From the NCBI RefSeq assembly GCF_026222555.1, contig NZ_CP098511.1, forward strand, positions 2,957,501 to 3,021,500: a DNA stretch of 64,000 nt. The letters run 5' to 3'. Positions within the stretch are counted from its first letter, which is position 1; every line of letters starts with the position of its first letter. The notes beneath the pieces are model-generated. The model saw only the letters and a program-made list of their open reading frames with translations. It did not search any database and was not told the origin of the DNA. Below are positions 42,564 to 50,707 of this stretch, piece by piece. Source of the DNA: Aquimarina sp. ERC-38. GTDB taxonomy: Bacteria > Bacteroidota > Bacteroidia > Flavobacteriales > Flavobacteriaceae. The position numbers were made by a program, and so were the translations under genes.

Positions 42564-44272
42564 GTTGCACAAGCCCCTAAAAAGTCAAAGGATAATCAAT
42601 AATCTTGAGTTTAAGCCCTGATTTTCTAAAAGCATATATTCATAACTACCTCAATACAACTAGCGCTAAATTGCTTATTTTATGCCTTAAAAGGCATTTT
42701 AATCGAAAAATTATGGACTAAATAGACTCCCACTTTACTTATTGGGTTTTTCTTGGTGAATTTCAGGTATTTCTTTAAGTTATAAGCAATAGCCGCCAAG
42801 TGCATTACTTTGTTAGCCTGTCCAATGCTAATGGTATTAATTTTTCGAAGCCCCATAAATTGGGTAAGAGTCCCAAATACCGGCTCCACAGTACTCTGCC
42901 GTTTGGCTTTCATATAGCGCCCCTGTTTACTGTTTACTCTAGCTATGTTACGCTCATATTCCGCCCGGTAATAAGTAACCGTTATTCGTTTCTCCTGACT
43001 GCTCTTTAGACATTCTTTACGCAGTGGACAACCGGTACATATCTTTTTACTGGCCCTGTATTCCTTCTTTCTGGTTTTGGTTCTATAATCTAAAAACTCT
43101 TTGGTAAATGGGATTACGTTTCCTTTGGGACACAGATAATGATCTTCTGTTTCTATATACTGAAAACCATCCGGACCACCCTTATAGGTGCCGTGAGGCG
43201 GTATAAAACTTTTTATACCTTGACTTTCCAAAAATGCATAGTTCTCTCCACTACTATAACCGGTATCAGCTACACAGTTTTCCCAAATCATACCTTGCTT
43301 CCATAACCGCCTTTGTAAGCGCTTTACAATATCAGGTAGTTGCTGGTTATCCTTGCCGTCTGCATGGTAAGCTTTTATATCGGTAATGACGTGGTTGTTT
43401 GTATCTACACTGAGTTGGCTTAAATAGTTCAGTTTTCTGGCCTTACCTGGCTTAACACTGATCCTTGCATCCGGATCTGTGGGACTGTAATGAGTTTTAT
43501 TGCTCGTATAACGACTTCCTTTGTTTCCAGCTCCCGGGCGCTGATCCTGATCTTTTGACCATCTTTTGTTCCTGGAAGTGATTCCTTGCAGTTCTTTCTC
43601 ATTAGCAGTAATGATTCTTTGGTCTTTACTGGATTTATCCTGCTTGGCTTTTCTGAAGGTTTGTTTATCCCTTTCACTGATATGGCGTACTTCTGCCAGG
43701 TGGGCATCCAGATCTTGGTTTGGGACTTTAAGCTCTAAACTATCCATTGATGCATTAGCTTTAACAGGGGCGCTGTCAATAGCTTGGGTGTGACCACTGA
43801 CCATACCTTTTTCCATACACAACTCAAGTACTTTTGTAAAGACCTCTTCAAATATGGACTCCGGAAATAACTGACGTGTTCTCGAGATAGTCGAATGCCA
43901 AGGAAGTTCTTCATCAATATCATACCCTAAAAAATAAAGAATATCCAGTCGCATACTGCAGTGATCAATAAGCTTGCGGTCACTTATGATATTCTCCAGA
44001 TAACCTACCAAACATAGCTTAAAGAAAACAACTGGATCAATACTTTTTTGACCGCTAGAACCATAAAACTTTGAAGTAAGATTGTATAAATAGTCCAGGT
44101 CCAAAGCCTCTTTGAGCCTGCGGTAGAAATTACCTTTGCCAACACGGTCACTAAGCTGGAAACTACTGAACAACTTCTCCTGATATATCTTCTTGCCTTG
44201 CATACTTCAAGATAAGAAATCTATCAACTAAACATATTAAACCAATGTTAGCTTTTTACTATCTTGTGCAAC
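42564..44272 (-). mobile_element. IS1182-family insertion sequence, intact
   Basis: 1709 bp. Terminal repeats are GTTGCACAAG, five bases, AAAAAG on the left and the inverted equivalent CTTTTTACTATCTTGTGCAAC on the right, cut here at 20 or fewer bases per arm. It splits attC-like site D. Flanking words GCACAACACCG (left) and GCACACCGTA (right) suggest a duplicated target. Confidence 0.8.
42680..44203 (-). CDS. IS1182-family transposase
   Basis: 507 residues, full length. The N-terminal domain (DPVVFFKLCLVGYLENIISD; ELPWHSTISRTRQLF) is the IS1182/InsH-type N-terminus. DDE residues are suggested by TQAIDSAPVKANAS, VADTGYSSGENYAF and ARVNSKQGRYMKAKRQSTVE near the C-terminus, with a zinc-like CTGCPLRKECL before it. 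The remnant at 35955 shares most of this sequence. Shadow frames at 42800, 43566 and 43429 are ignored. Confidence 0.92.
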   Translation of the reverse strand: MQGKKIYQEKLFSSFQLSDRVGKGNFYRRLKEALDLDYLYNLTSKFYGSSGQKSIDPVVFFKLCLVGYLENIISDRKLIDHCSMRLDILYFLGYDIDEELPWHSTISRTRQLFPESIFEEVFTKVLELCMEKGMVSGHTQAIDSAPVKANASMDSLELKVPNQDLDAHLAEVRHISERDKQTFRKAKQDKSSKDQRIITANEKELQGITSRNKRWSKDQDQRPGAGNKGSRYTSNKTHYSPTDPDARISVKPGKARKLNYLSQLSVDTNNHVITDIKAYHADGKDNQQLPDIVKRLQRRLWKQGMIWENCVADTGYSSGENYAFLESQGIKSFIPPHGTYKGGPDGFQYIETEDHYLCPKGNVIPFTKEFLDYRTKTRKKEYRASKKICTGCPLRKECLKSSQEKRITVTYYRAEYERNIARVNSKQGRYMKAKRQSTVEPVFGTLTQFMGLRKINTISIGQANKVMHLAAIAYNLKKYLKFTKKNPISKVGVYLVHNFSIKMPFKA

Positions 44273-44394
44273 AAGCACACCGTATAAAAGTAATTGCTAA
44301 TGCAATCTTGCTTACGAAAATCCTCGCAGATTTTCTATTTAGTTTGTATTTGCTAAATTAGGTGCTTAAAACACGCAACTAATCTTATACAAAC
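44273..44394 (+). repeat. Remainder of attC-like site D
   Basis: CGTATAAAAGTAATTGC near 44281 pairs with GCAACTAATCTTATACAAAC (44375-44394) as the inner stem. The 3' box runs directly into repeat block R3. Two shorter internal hairpin-like words (GCAATCTTGC, AAATCCTCGCAGATTTTC) are present. Confidence 0.5.
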
Positions 44395-44397
44395 CCG

Positions 44398-44606
44398 TTC
44401 AAGCCCATACTCTGCTACGCTCCATATAGGCTTGAATGTGCGGGCGGCTACGCCACCAGTCCTTGCCCGTCACCGCCGAGAGCGGAGAACGGGCAAGAAC
44501 TGGCTGCTACTTGTCCAGCCATAGGCAAGATAACATATTTCCACTCCGCTAAGATATTTCATATCTTGCTCTGTGAAAACATGCAATAGCCGCCCGTGCA
44601 TTGTGC
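44398..44606 (+). repeat. Structured repeat block R3 upstream of cassette 5
   Basis: Right half of the R1/R2 block: hairpin TTCAAGCCCATAC..., the GC-rich stem CCAGTCCTTGCCCGT/ACGGGCAAGAACTGG, and the outer stem GTGCGGGCGGCTA/TAGCCGCCCGTGC. Ends with ATTGTGC (44600-44606), 15 bp before the next ATG. Confidence 0.8.
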
Positions 44607-44621
44607 AACATTTGACCAAAA

Positions 44622-45083
44622 ATGAAACTATTCCAATTTTTAAAGAAAAAACTGAACGAGTTAGATAACATTCCAGAGGAAAAACCGCCTAAAAAGATTA
44701 CGGAAAAAACTACTGTGGAAAATGAACGAAAAGCGGAAACAAATACTGAAAACATTGACCGAACGAATTGGACTGGCGAGAATTTCGAATTTTTAATAAC
44801 TGAAGTTGATGAAATTCCAAACGAGGAATATGACAGAATAATGACACCAAATTCATTTGAATGGAAAAAAGTAATTAAAGACGACTGGCCTTTTTATGTT
44901 GTTGGTGAAGATGAGTTTAGTTTCTCCTCGGAAATACCAGGAATTCAATTAACTTTTAATAAAGAAATGAAATATGAAAAAGCAAAAAAGATTGCGGACG
45001 AAATTATTGAGAATATTAACTCAATCGGACAGAAAGCCAAATTAATAACATTGGAGAAAAATAAAGTTTTCCGATTTGAATAA
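44622..45083 (+). CDS. Cassette gene: small hypothetical cytoplasmic protein
   Basis: 153 residues. A charged, Lys/Glu-rich first 50 residues are followed by a compact alpha+beta part (DDWPFYVVGEDEFSFSSEIP; GIQLTFNKEMKYEKAKKIAD). No signal peptide, no family recognised. The shape recalls small immunity proteins, which is only an impression. Flanked by R3 and attC-like site E at very short distances. Confidence 0.55.
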   Translation: MKLFQFLKKKLNELDNIPEEKPPKKITEKTTVENERKAETNTENIDRTNWTGENFEFLITEVDEIPNEEYDRIMTPNSFEWKKVIKDDWPFYVVGEDEFSFSSEIPGIQLTFNKEMKYEKAKKIADEIIENINSIGQKAKLITLEKNKVFRFE

Positions 45084-45091
45084 AAAACGTT

Positions 45092-45282
45092 GCACAACAC
45101 TATATCCTATAAAACATAGGGTGGTTTAAGACTGAGTTAAAAGTTTATATATATATATATGCAAAGTCGCCAACTATAAAATTTGGCGTTTATGAGAAAA
45201 AAATAAAGTAGAATATTTATATTTGGCTTAGTATTAATCCGAAATGTATTGCTTATCAACTGTCCTATGTTTCTTAGTTTGC
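45092..45282 (+). repeat. attC-like site E
   Basis: GCACAAC (45092-45098), then CTATATCCTATAAAACATAGGG; right arm CAACTGTCCTATGTTTCTTAG and the degenerate end box AGTTTGC. Nearly identical to site C, including about 180 bp of following sequence (to 45470). Confidence 0.65.
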
Positions 45283-45436
45283 TGAGCAAGCAACAAGTCA
45301 CAACAAACCTGTTGAAGTATACCTTATTAATCGATTTGTTTAAATAATCCAAATGCCAATTTTAGTTAAATAAAATTTTGGCCTAAAAGTTAGCAAGCTA
45401 GTTTAGAACGTATTAACTCTAAATCCTGTAGAAAAA

Positions 45437-45510
45437 AGTTCGAACTATCTCGCGTGTGGTCGACATACGGTAATCCTTTTAAAACCATATGGTTTTAAAG
45501 GGATTTTTTT
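45437..45510 (+). repeat. Second ghost tRNA-Pro end and terminator
   Basis: AGTTCGAACTATCTCG...GACATACGG (45437-45470) followed by the hairpin AATCCTTTTAAAACC/GGTTTTAAAGGGATT and TTTTTTT (45472-45510). This is the third copy of the tRNA-Pro downstream terminator in the window and marks the right end of the island. The stretch to 45673 has no other feature. Confidence 0.65.
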
Positions 45511-45673
45511 GTTAGAATAAAGGTTAAGAAAGGTTGCAATAACTCCTTCCCACATAATTAAAATATCTGTTTTTTTAATAGTTTTTCATACATCATTTTT
45601 AACAATAATTTGAAGCAACCCTTTTGCATTTCTTCTATCTAACATAAATATAACTAAACTAAAAACACATAAC

Positions 45674-47266
45674 ATGAAATTTAATTTGCAAACTATTCTT
45701 TTAGCGCTATTAACATGCTTTCAATTTGGATTTTCCCAAAATGGGAATTCACTATTTGATGACACCTTAATTCATAACATAGAAATTAACTCGATTGATT
45801 CTTATACGTACGATGAATTTCATAAGGTACTATATGACAGTCATAAACCTGTTTTCTGGTCCCCAGATTCCAGTACAAAAAACTATTTTATGGCTGAGCT
45901 AAAAATTGATGGTACTACGTTAGATACTATTGGTGTTAGATATAAAGGAAATTCTACTTTTGAATTTGCGGATGTTATAAATAAATATGCGATTAAATTG
46001 GATATTAATGAATTTGTAAAAGGTCAAAAGTATGATGGGATTAACAAAATTAATTTAAATAATAATTTATTAGATCCAAGTGGCTTAAGAGCTAAATTGT
46101 CTTTTGATATCATGAAGCGTATGAATATTATTTCCCCTAGAGTAGCTTATGCAAAAGTAACGGTAAATGGTAGCTATAGAGGTTTATATACCATGGTAGA
46201 ACAAATTGATAAAACATTTGTAAAATCATCTAATTTTGATCCTGACAATACAGGATACTTACATAAATCTTTTGGGTTTACCGTTGGAGATCTTTCACCT
46301 TCAGATAATGGAAGAGACCTTTCTGACGAAAGTTTATTACTTAATATACCTCTAAAAACAAAAAAGTCAACTAAGAACTACCAACCTATTAGAAATTTTG
46401 TTCTGGCAGCGCGAAATGCAACTGATGAAGAATTTGCAAATGATATTAATAATACTTTCGACTTAGATTCATTTATCAAACAACAGGCGTTAAATATGAT
46501 TTTAAGTGATAGAGATCATTATTGTACGGCAAATGTAAATTTTTATATGTATCAAAATCCATTAGATAACAAGTGGTATATGATTCCCTGGGATTATGAT
46601 TTAGCATTTGCTGCTATAAGTGGTTCTTTAATTACTGAGATTGCAAACTATCCCCTATTTTATAAAGAATATTGTTATCTTACTCAAAGAATGATGAATA
46701 TTCCAAGTTTAAAAACGAAATACAGAGAAGCATTATGTGAGATAATAAATACCGGAATGGATAGCACTTGGATAAATAATAGAATTACTACTCTTGGAAA
46801 TTTAATAGGTGCAGAAATAGAGAATGACCCGTATTTTTGGGATATTTCTGACTATAATTTTTATTTAGATAATCCCTATCCTATAAATACTCCTGGAACA
46901 GGTTTAGAAGGGACAGTTTTAAGCGGAATAAGAGATTTTGTAAATAAGAGATATGACCAGGTGGTTGATGATTTAGCGGCATATGATTTTAGTTGTAGCT
47001 TAACTCTTAATGTAGATGATACTTCTTTAGAATTAACTAACATAGATGGCATATATCCAAATCCAACAAATGACTTCATATATCTGAAGGGAAACGATAT
47101 AAAGGTAGGCGATATCAGTATTTATAGCATGTTAGGTCAAAACATGAATATTAGTAGTATTAAAAGAATTGATAATAATACCACACAGATAGATTTATCT
47201 ACACTTAGTCTTGGGATGTATTTTATCAAAACAAAAACTACTACTAGTAAAGTATATAAAAACTAG
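45674..47266 (+). CDS. CotH-like kinase family protein, T9SS-exported
   Basis: 530 residues. Signal peptide (to about residue 21, FGFSQ) precedes a CotH domain: GVRYKGNSTFEF, KINLNNNLLDPSGLRAKLSF, GSYRGLYTMVEQIDKTFV and WYMIPWDYDLAFA, the last holding the metal-binding Asp. The end IDGIYPNPTNDFIYLKG is a type A T9SS sorting domain. CotH proteins phosphorylate proteins on Ser in spore coats; a surface role is likely here. It is the first gene right of the cassette array. Confidence 0.8.
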   Translation: MKFNLQTILLALLTCFQFGFSQNGNSLFDDTLIHNIEINSIDSYTYDEFHKVLYDSHKPVFWSPDSSTKNYFMAELKIDGTTLDTIGVRYKGNSTFEFADVINKYAIKLDINEFVKGQKYDGINKINLNNNLLDPSGLRAKLSFDIMKRMNIISPRVAYAKVTVNGSYRGLYTMVEQIDKTFVKSSNFDPDNTGYLHKSFGFTVGDLSPSDNGRDLSDESLLLNIPLKTKKSTKNYQPIRNFVLAARNATDEEFANDINNTFDLDSFIKQQALNMILSDRDHYCTANVNFYMYQNPLDNKWYMIPWDYDLAFAAISGSLITEIANYPLFYKEYCYLTQRMMNIPSLKTKYREALCEIINTGMDSTWINNRITTLGNLIGAEIENDPYFWDISDYNFYLDNPYPINTPGTGLEGTVLSGIRDFVNKRYDQVVDDLAAYDFSCSLTLNVDDTSLELTNIDGIYPNPTNDFIYLKGNDIKVGDISIYSMLGQNMNISSIKRIDNNTTQIDLSTLSLGMYFIKTKTTTSKVYKN

Positions 47267-47368
47267 GGGGTTTACAACGTAAATAGAAGATAACTTTAAT
47301 AGAACAAGGGTTCGTTTGTAGATTCAAATATAATCGCCTTGTAGATCATCACTTTTCATAAACAAATT

Positions 47369-47409
47369 ATTTGAGTCCATGCTGAGCGTAGCGAAGTATG
47401 GACTCAAAT
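47369..47409. repeat. 12-bp perfect hairpin after the CotH gene
   Basis: ATTTGAGTCCAT (47369-47380) and ATGGACTCAAAT (47398-47409) enclose GCTGAGCGTAGCGAAGT. The loop words GAGCGTAGCG also occur in block R1 (35044-35054), so it may be a related dispersed element. It could also terminate the CotH transcript, although no T tract follows. Confidence 0.5.
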
Positions 47410-47485
47410 TCTATAAGCTAGAATGTTAGTTTTTGCTCTTTAGTGCCGGAAATGGAAAAATGGTAATAACTTGCTGCATCTATTT

Positions 47486-49060
47486 AGGGTCTGCTGAAAA
47501 ACTCAGCCTTCATTGATTTTCAAGTTTATGATCGAATTGGTTTGGTTTTGAATAAAGTTTTCACTGAATAAGATTGCTTTTATCCAATAGAGTGCCACCT
47601 CAGCCAAATGGACTAAGTTGAGCACTAATATGATACTTGCAATCCAAGACTCACTGGTATTTTCAAGCCTTGCCCTTATACGGTTTAAACCATATGCTGT
47701 CTTTGCTTGACCAAACTTTCCTTCAATTGGATTGCGTTCCCCAGGGCTTACTTGATTTGACAAAGCCTTTTTGGAGGGCCTTCCAAGGGGTTTGGCCCTG
47801 AGATTGATCCCTTTTTCTTTTAGGTACTTACGGTTCTCTCGGGTACAATATATTTTGTCAACCAAAACGTTCTTTGGATAATGACCAAACCGCTTTCGGT
47901 ACTTCTCCACACAATCTTTCAATCTGGTACCCTCATTGTAGGCTTCCCAACTAGTATCATCCAAAAATGAAAAACCATCTACCAGTGCCATGTTTATCTT
48001 GGCACCAAACTCCACTTTTGCATTTGTTTTCCCACGCACTATGGGACGAACATGGGGTTGGTGAATGCTCACAATCCTATGGTCTACACTTTTGGTCTTA
48101 GTATCGTACATCAACTTTTGTTGCCTGTAGAGTTCCTGGATGACCAGCCAATATTTATACTCTTGCCTATCGAAAGGGATCCGGTCAAGGGTATCCAAAA
48201 TACCTTCGATGGAACGTATATTCCTATGGAGATACTTTAATTGCTTCCCTATAGCAGACCGTATCTCTTTATGTGTTTTTCTTTTCTTTTGCGCTGTCTT
48301 TAGATATTCTTTCCTTGCTTTTTCCCTGTAGTTCCTCGGTTTAGTCTCTAAAGGGGAAAGTTTATAGGTAATATCCAACAATGATTCGGATTTCTCGCGC
48401 GCATCATTGAGCAAATTTAGATCCGTAGGATATGCTATATCTTGTGGACAAACTGTTGCATCAACGATCAAAGTCCCTTTGTGAGGTGGGTCTTCACCAT
48501 CATCCCTTGCATCATTTGATCCTTTTTCTCTAATTTGTTCTGCTTCTCGTTTTATTTGTAAAATTCGCTGGTTAATAGCATTAATCTGTTCCAGGCCAAG
48601 ACGCTTGCGGAACTCTACGAAAAGAGAAGGGTCGAACGCAGGTGCATCACTAAATGAAGAATAGCCTAAAAAATACTGCATATAGATGTTCTCAGAAATC
48701 TGGTCAACCGTCTCCCTATCATCTAAATTGCATAAATGTTTGATGATGATTGACCCTAAGACAACCCTTGGGCTTAAATCAGGACGGCCTGTCGATTTTT
48801 CCGGAAAATGTTTGCGATAAATGGAACACAGTTCATCCCAAGGAAGTAGCTTAGCCAAACGAACCCAACGGTTAGCAGGGTTCAATTCTCTCTCAAAAGG
48901 ACTCTCAAAACCTTCTAAAACCAACTGGTTTTGACTTACATATTTGGGAGTAGGTGCACGCTTTTTTGAATGTTTTGTCATAATAACCTTGCACTTGATT
49001 GCCTAAATATAACTATAATGCCTTATAAAACAATAGATAAACAGTTTCTCAGCAGACCCT
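47486..49060 (-). mobile_element. IS5-group insertion sequence, intact
   Basis: 1575 bp. Terminal inverted repeats AGGGTCTGCTGAAAAACT (47486-47503) and the inverse of AGTTTCTCAGCAGACCCT (49043-49060) differ at one position. The 4-bp ATTT flanks both sides (47482-47485; 49061-49064) as a target duplication. One transposase gene. Confidence 0.9.
47503..48981 (-). CDS. IS5/IS1182-type DDE transposase
   Basis: 492 residues. The N-terminal PF05598-like domain (QISENIYMQYFLGYSSFSDA; FDPSLFVEFRKRLG) is followed by the DDE domain with TLIVDATVCPQDI, VLVDKIYCTRENRKYL and NPIEGKFGQAKTAYGLNRIR, which carry the expected acidic residues. Full length, no frameshift. Unrelated in sequence to the IS1182 copies at 36 and 43 kb. 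Confidence 0.9.
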   Translation of the reverse strand: MTKHSKKRAPTPKYVSQNQLVLEGFESPFERELNPANRWVRLAKLLPWDELCSIYRKHFPEKSTGRPDLSPRVVLGSIIIKHLCNLDDRETVDQISENIYMQYFLGYSSFSDAPAFDPSLFVEFRKRLGLEQINAINQRILQIKREAEQIREKGSNDARDDGEDPPHKGTLIVDATVCPQDIAYPTDLNLLNDAREKSESLLDITYKLSPLETKPRNYREKARKEYLKTAQKKRKTHKEIRSAIGKQLKYLHRNIRSIEGILDTLDRIPFDRQEYKYWLVIQELYRQQKLMYDTKTKSVDHRIVSIHQPHVRPIVRGKTNAKVEFGAKINMALVDGFSFLDDTSWEAYNEGTRLKDCVEKYRKRFGHYPKNVLVDKIYCTRENRKYLKEKGINLRAKPLGRPSKKALSNQVSPGERNPIEGKFGQAKTAYGLNRIRARLENTSESWIASIILVLNLVHLAEVALYWIKAILFSENFIQNQTNSIINLKINEG

Positions 49061-49302
49061 ATTTAGCTATAGATAGAAGTGGTTTAAACTTTTCTGATTG
49101 AAGCGAAAAATAGGTATTTTTTGCTTAATTGAAATCATTTTTCAGTTGCATAGCCGTAGCTACGGAACTTAAAAATGATAAAAAGTAAGGGAAAAAGAAC
49201 ATTTTGCAGCCAATTAAGGAAAGTTTAAACAACTTCATAATATAGCAACTTTTAATTACGTTAAAAAATCTCATAGTTTGTTTTGTAAAAAACATCATTA
49301 GC

Positions 49303-49503
49303 GTCCGGTAAAAATAAAAGTTTGTAAAGCATAGTAAAATAAGGTGATTTCAAACTTTAAAGTATTTGGAGGCTGCTTTTTCACTTTTTTAAAAGTAATT
49401 TGTTTTTTAAAGTGGATTATAATTATATTGAATATCAATAGTACAATGATTAGTCTTAATTTTTAGTTCTAGAAATGATAGCGATCTTGAATTTTTATTG
49501 GAC
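49303..49503. repeat. MITE-like repeat, copy 1
   Basis: 201 bp beginning GTCCGGTAAAAATAAAAG and ending CTTGAATTTTTATTGGAC; a second copy is at 62359-62556. Shared internal words are AAGCATAGTAAAATA, TTCCAAACTTTAAAGTA (or TTTCAAACT in this copy) and AGTCTTAATTTTTAG. No coding capacity. The gap 49061-49302 shows nothing else. Confidence 0.7.
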
Positions 49504-49540
49504 ACTAATGAATTCAAATAAGAAATTAAGCACCTATTCA

Positions 49541-50563
49541 TCAAACCTTATTCCGATTGGTAGAATTGCGGACTACAAGAAAAGACTTTAAAACCTTTTT
49601 AATGTAACCTTCTTCCGGGTAATCAATTTGTTTAAAAATCAAATTAGCCGACTCTTCTCCCATCAATAATGCCGGTTGGTCTACACTGGTTAAAGATGGT
49701 TCCAAAAGTTCATCTACCGGTTCATTGTTAAAACCAATAATGGCAAGGTCTTCTGGGATTTTTAAACCCCGTTCTTTTGCTGCAACCATTAATCCAATAG
49801 CCATTTGATCACTATAGGCCAGCACCCCGTCAGGTGTTTCAGGAGCATACAGTAATTTTCGAGCCGAACTTAAAATATTTTCCCTATCAAAACTACTATA
49901 AACCATAAAATCCGAATAGGGTTTTAAATTATATTTTTGTAATGTAGATGCGTAACCGGCTGCTCTCACCTGGTTGATCTGAAGAATTTCAGGCCCGCCT
50001 AAATAAGCAATTTTTTTACATCCTATGGTAACAAGATGTTCGGTTGCATTACAGGCTGCTTTATAATTATTGATAACTACCTTATCCGTTTCCACTTCAT
50101 CACATTGTCTATTAAAAAATACAAGAGGAATTTTACTTTGTTTTAAGGCTTTAAAATGGCTAAAATCAGTAGTCTCACTCGCTAAAGAAACAATAACTCC
50201 CGCTACCCCCAGATCCATTAATTCGTATACAATGCTTTGTTCCCTCTCTTGAGATTCGTTCGATTGACAAATAATAATATGCATCCCCCTTGTTTCAGCC
50301 ACTTTTTCTATACCGCTTATCGCCATTGCATAAAGGTGATAGTTAATTTTAGGTATGATTACACCAATAAACTTGCTTCGCTTCTTAACTTCCAACGCTA
50401 ACATACCGGGAGACATATACCCTAAATCCCTTGCCACCTTTAAGACGTTTTCTCTGGTAATCGCTCCAATCCGGGGATGCCCTTTTAACGCCCTAGATAC
50501 TGTTGAAATAGAAACCCCCAGAGTAGTTGCAATATCCCCTAAACTTGCTTTGCTTTTTTTCAT
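49541..50563 (-). CDS. LacI-family transcription regulator of the sugar-acid operon
   Basis: 340 residues. The N-terminus SLGDIATTLGVSISTVSRAL is the LacI HTH with hinge; FIGVIIPKINYHLYAMAISG and GVLAYSDQMAIGLMVAAKER are the periplasmic-binding-protein-like ligand domain. Divergent from the dehydrogenase gene, with two TGCGCAA-containing palindromes between. It most likely represses the operon until an acidic sugar derivative binds. Confidence 0.9.
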   Translation of the reverse strand: MKKSKASLGDIATTLGVSISTVSRALKGHPRIGAITRENVLKVARDLGYMSPGMLALEVKKRSKFIGVIIPKINYHLYAMAISGIEKVAETRGMHIIICQSNESQEREQSIVYELMDLGVAGVIVSLASETTDFSHFKALKQSKIPLVFFNRQCDEVETDKVVINNYKAACNATEHLVTIGCKKIAYLGGPEILQINQVRAAGYASTLQKYNLKPYSDFMVYSSFDRENILSSARKLLYAPETPDGVLAYSDQMAIGLMVAAKERGLKIPEDLAIIGFNNEPVDELLEPSLTSVDQPALLMGEESANLIFKQIDYPEEGYIKKVLKSFLVVRNSTNRNKV

Positions 50564-50577
50564 CTACAAAAGTAAAG

Positions 50578-50597
50578 TTGTGCAAATATTTGCGCAA
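50578..50597. promoter_or_regulatory. LacI-type operator 1
   Basis: TTGTGCAAATATTTGCGCAA is a 20-bp near-perfect palindrome 15 bp upstream of the lacI-type gene start. Confidence 0.7.
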
Positions 50598-50665
50598 ATT
50601 AAAGCAAAAATATGTATGACTCATTATCTGAAATAAATATATTTGGCAAAACTAAGATAAATTAC

Positions 50666-50686
50666 AATGCGCAAAATTGCGCAATT
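50666..50686. promoter_or_regulatory. LacI-type operator 2
   Basis: ATGCGCAAAATTGCGCAATT contains the inverted TGCGCAA half-sites of operator 1 and lies 22-42 bp before the ATG of the dehydrogenase gene. Confidence 0.7.
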
Positions 50687-50707
50687 ATTAAAATTATAAA
50701 CCTGATT

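Noticed and set aside
34840..45510. A classical integron
   Set aside because: No IntI-type integrase or attI with Pc promoter was found in the window; only the cassette-like part is visible, so the finding is stated as attC-like.
50612..50707. Upstream ATG for the dehydrogenase
   Set aside because: The extra 32 residues run across the operator palindrome and are not family-like; MGKTYKIAVVNGDG at 50708 is the natural start.
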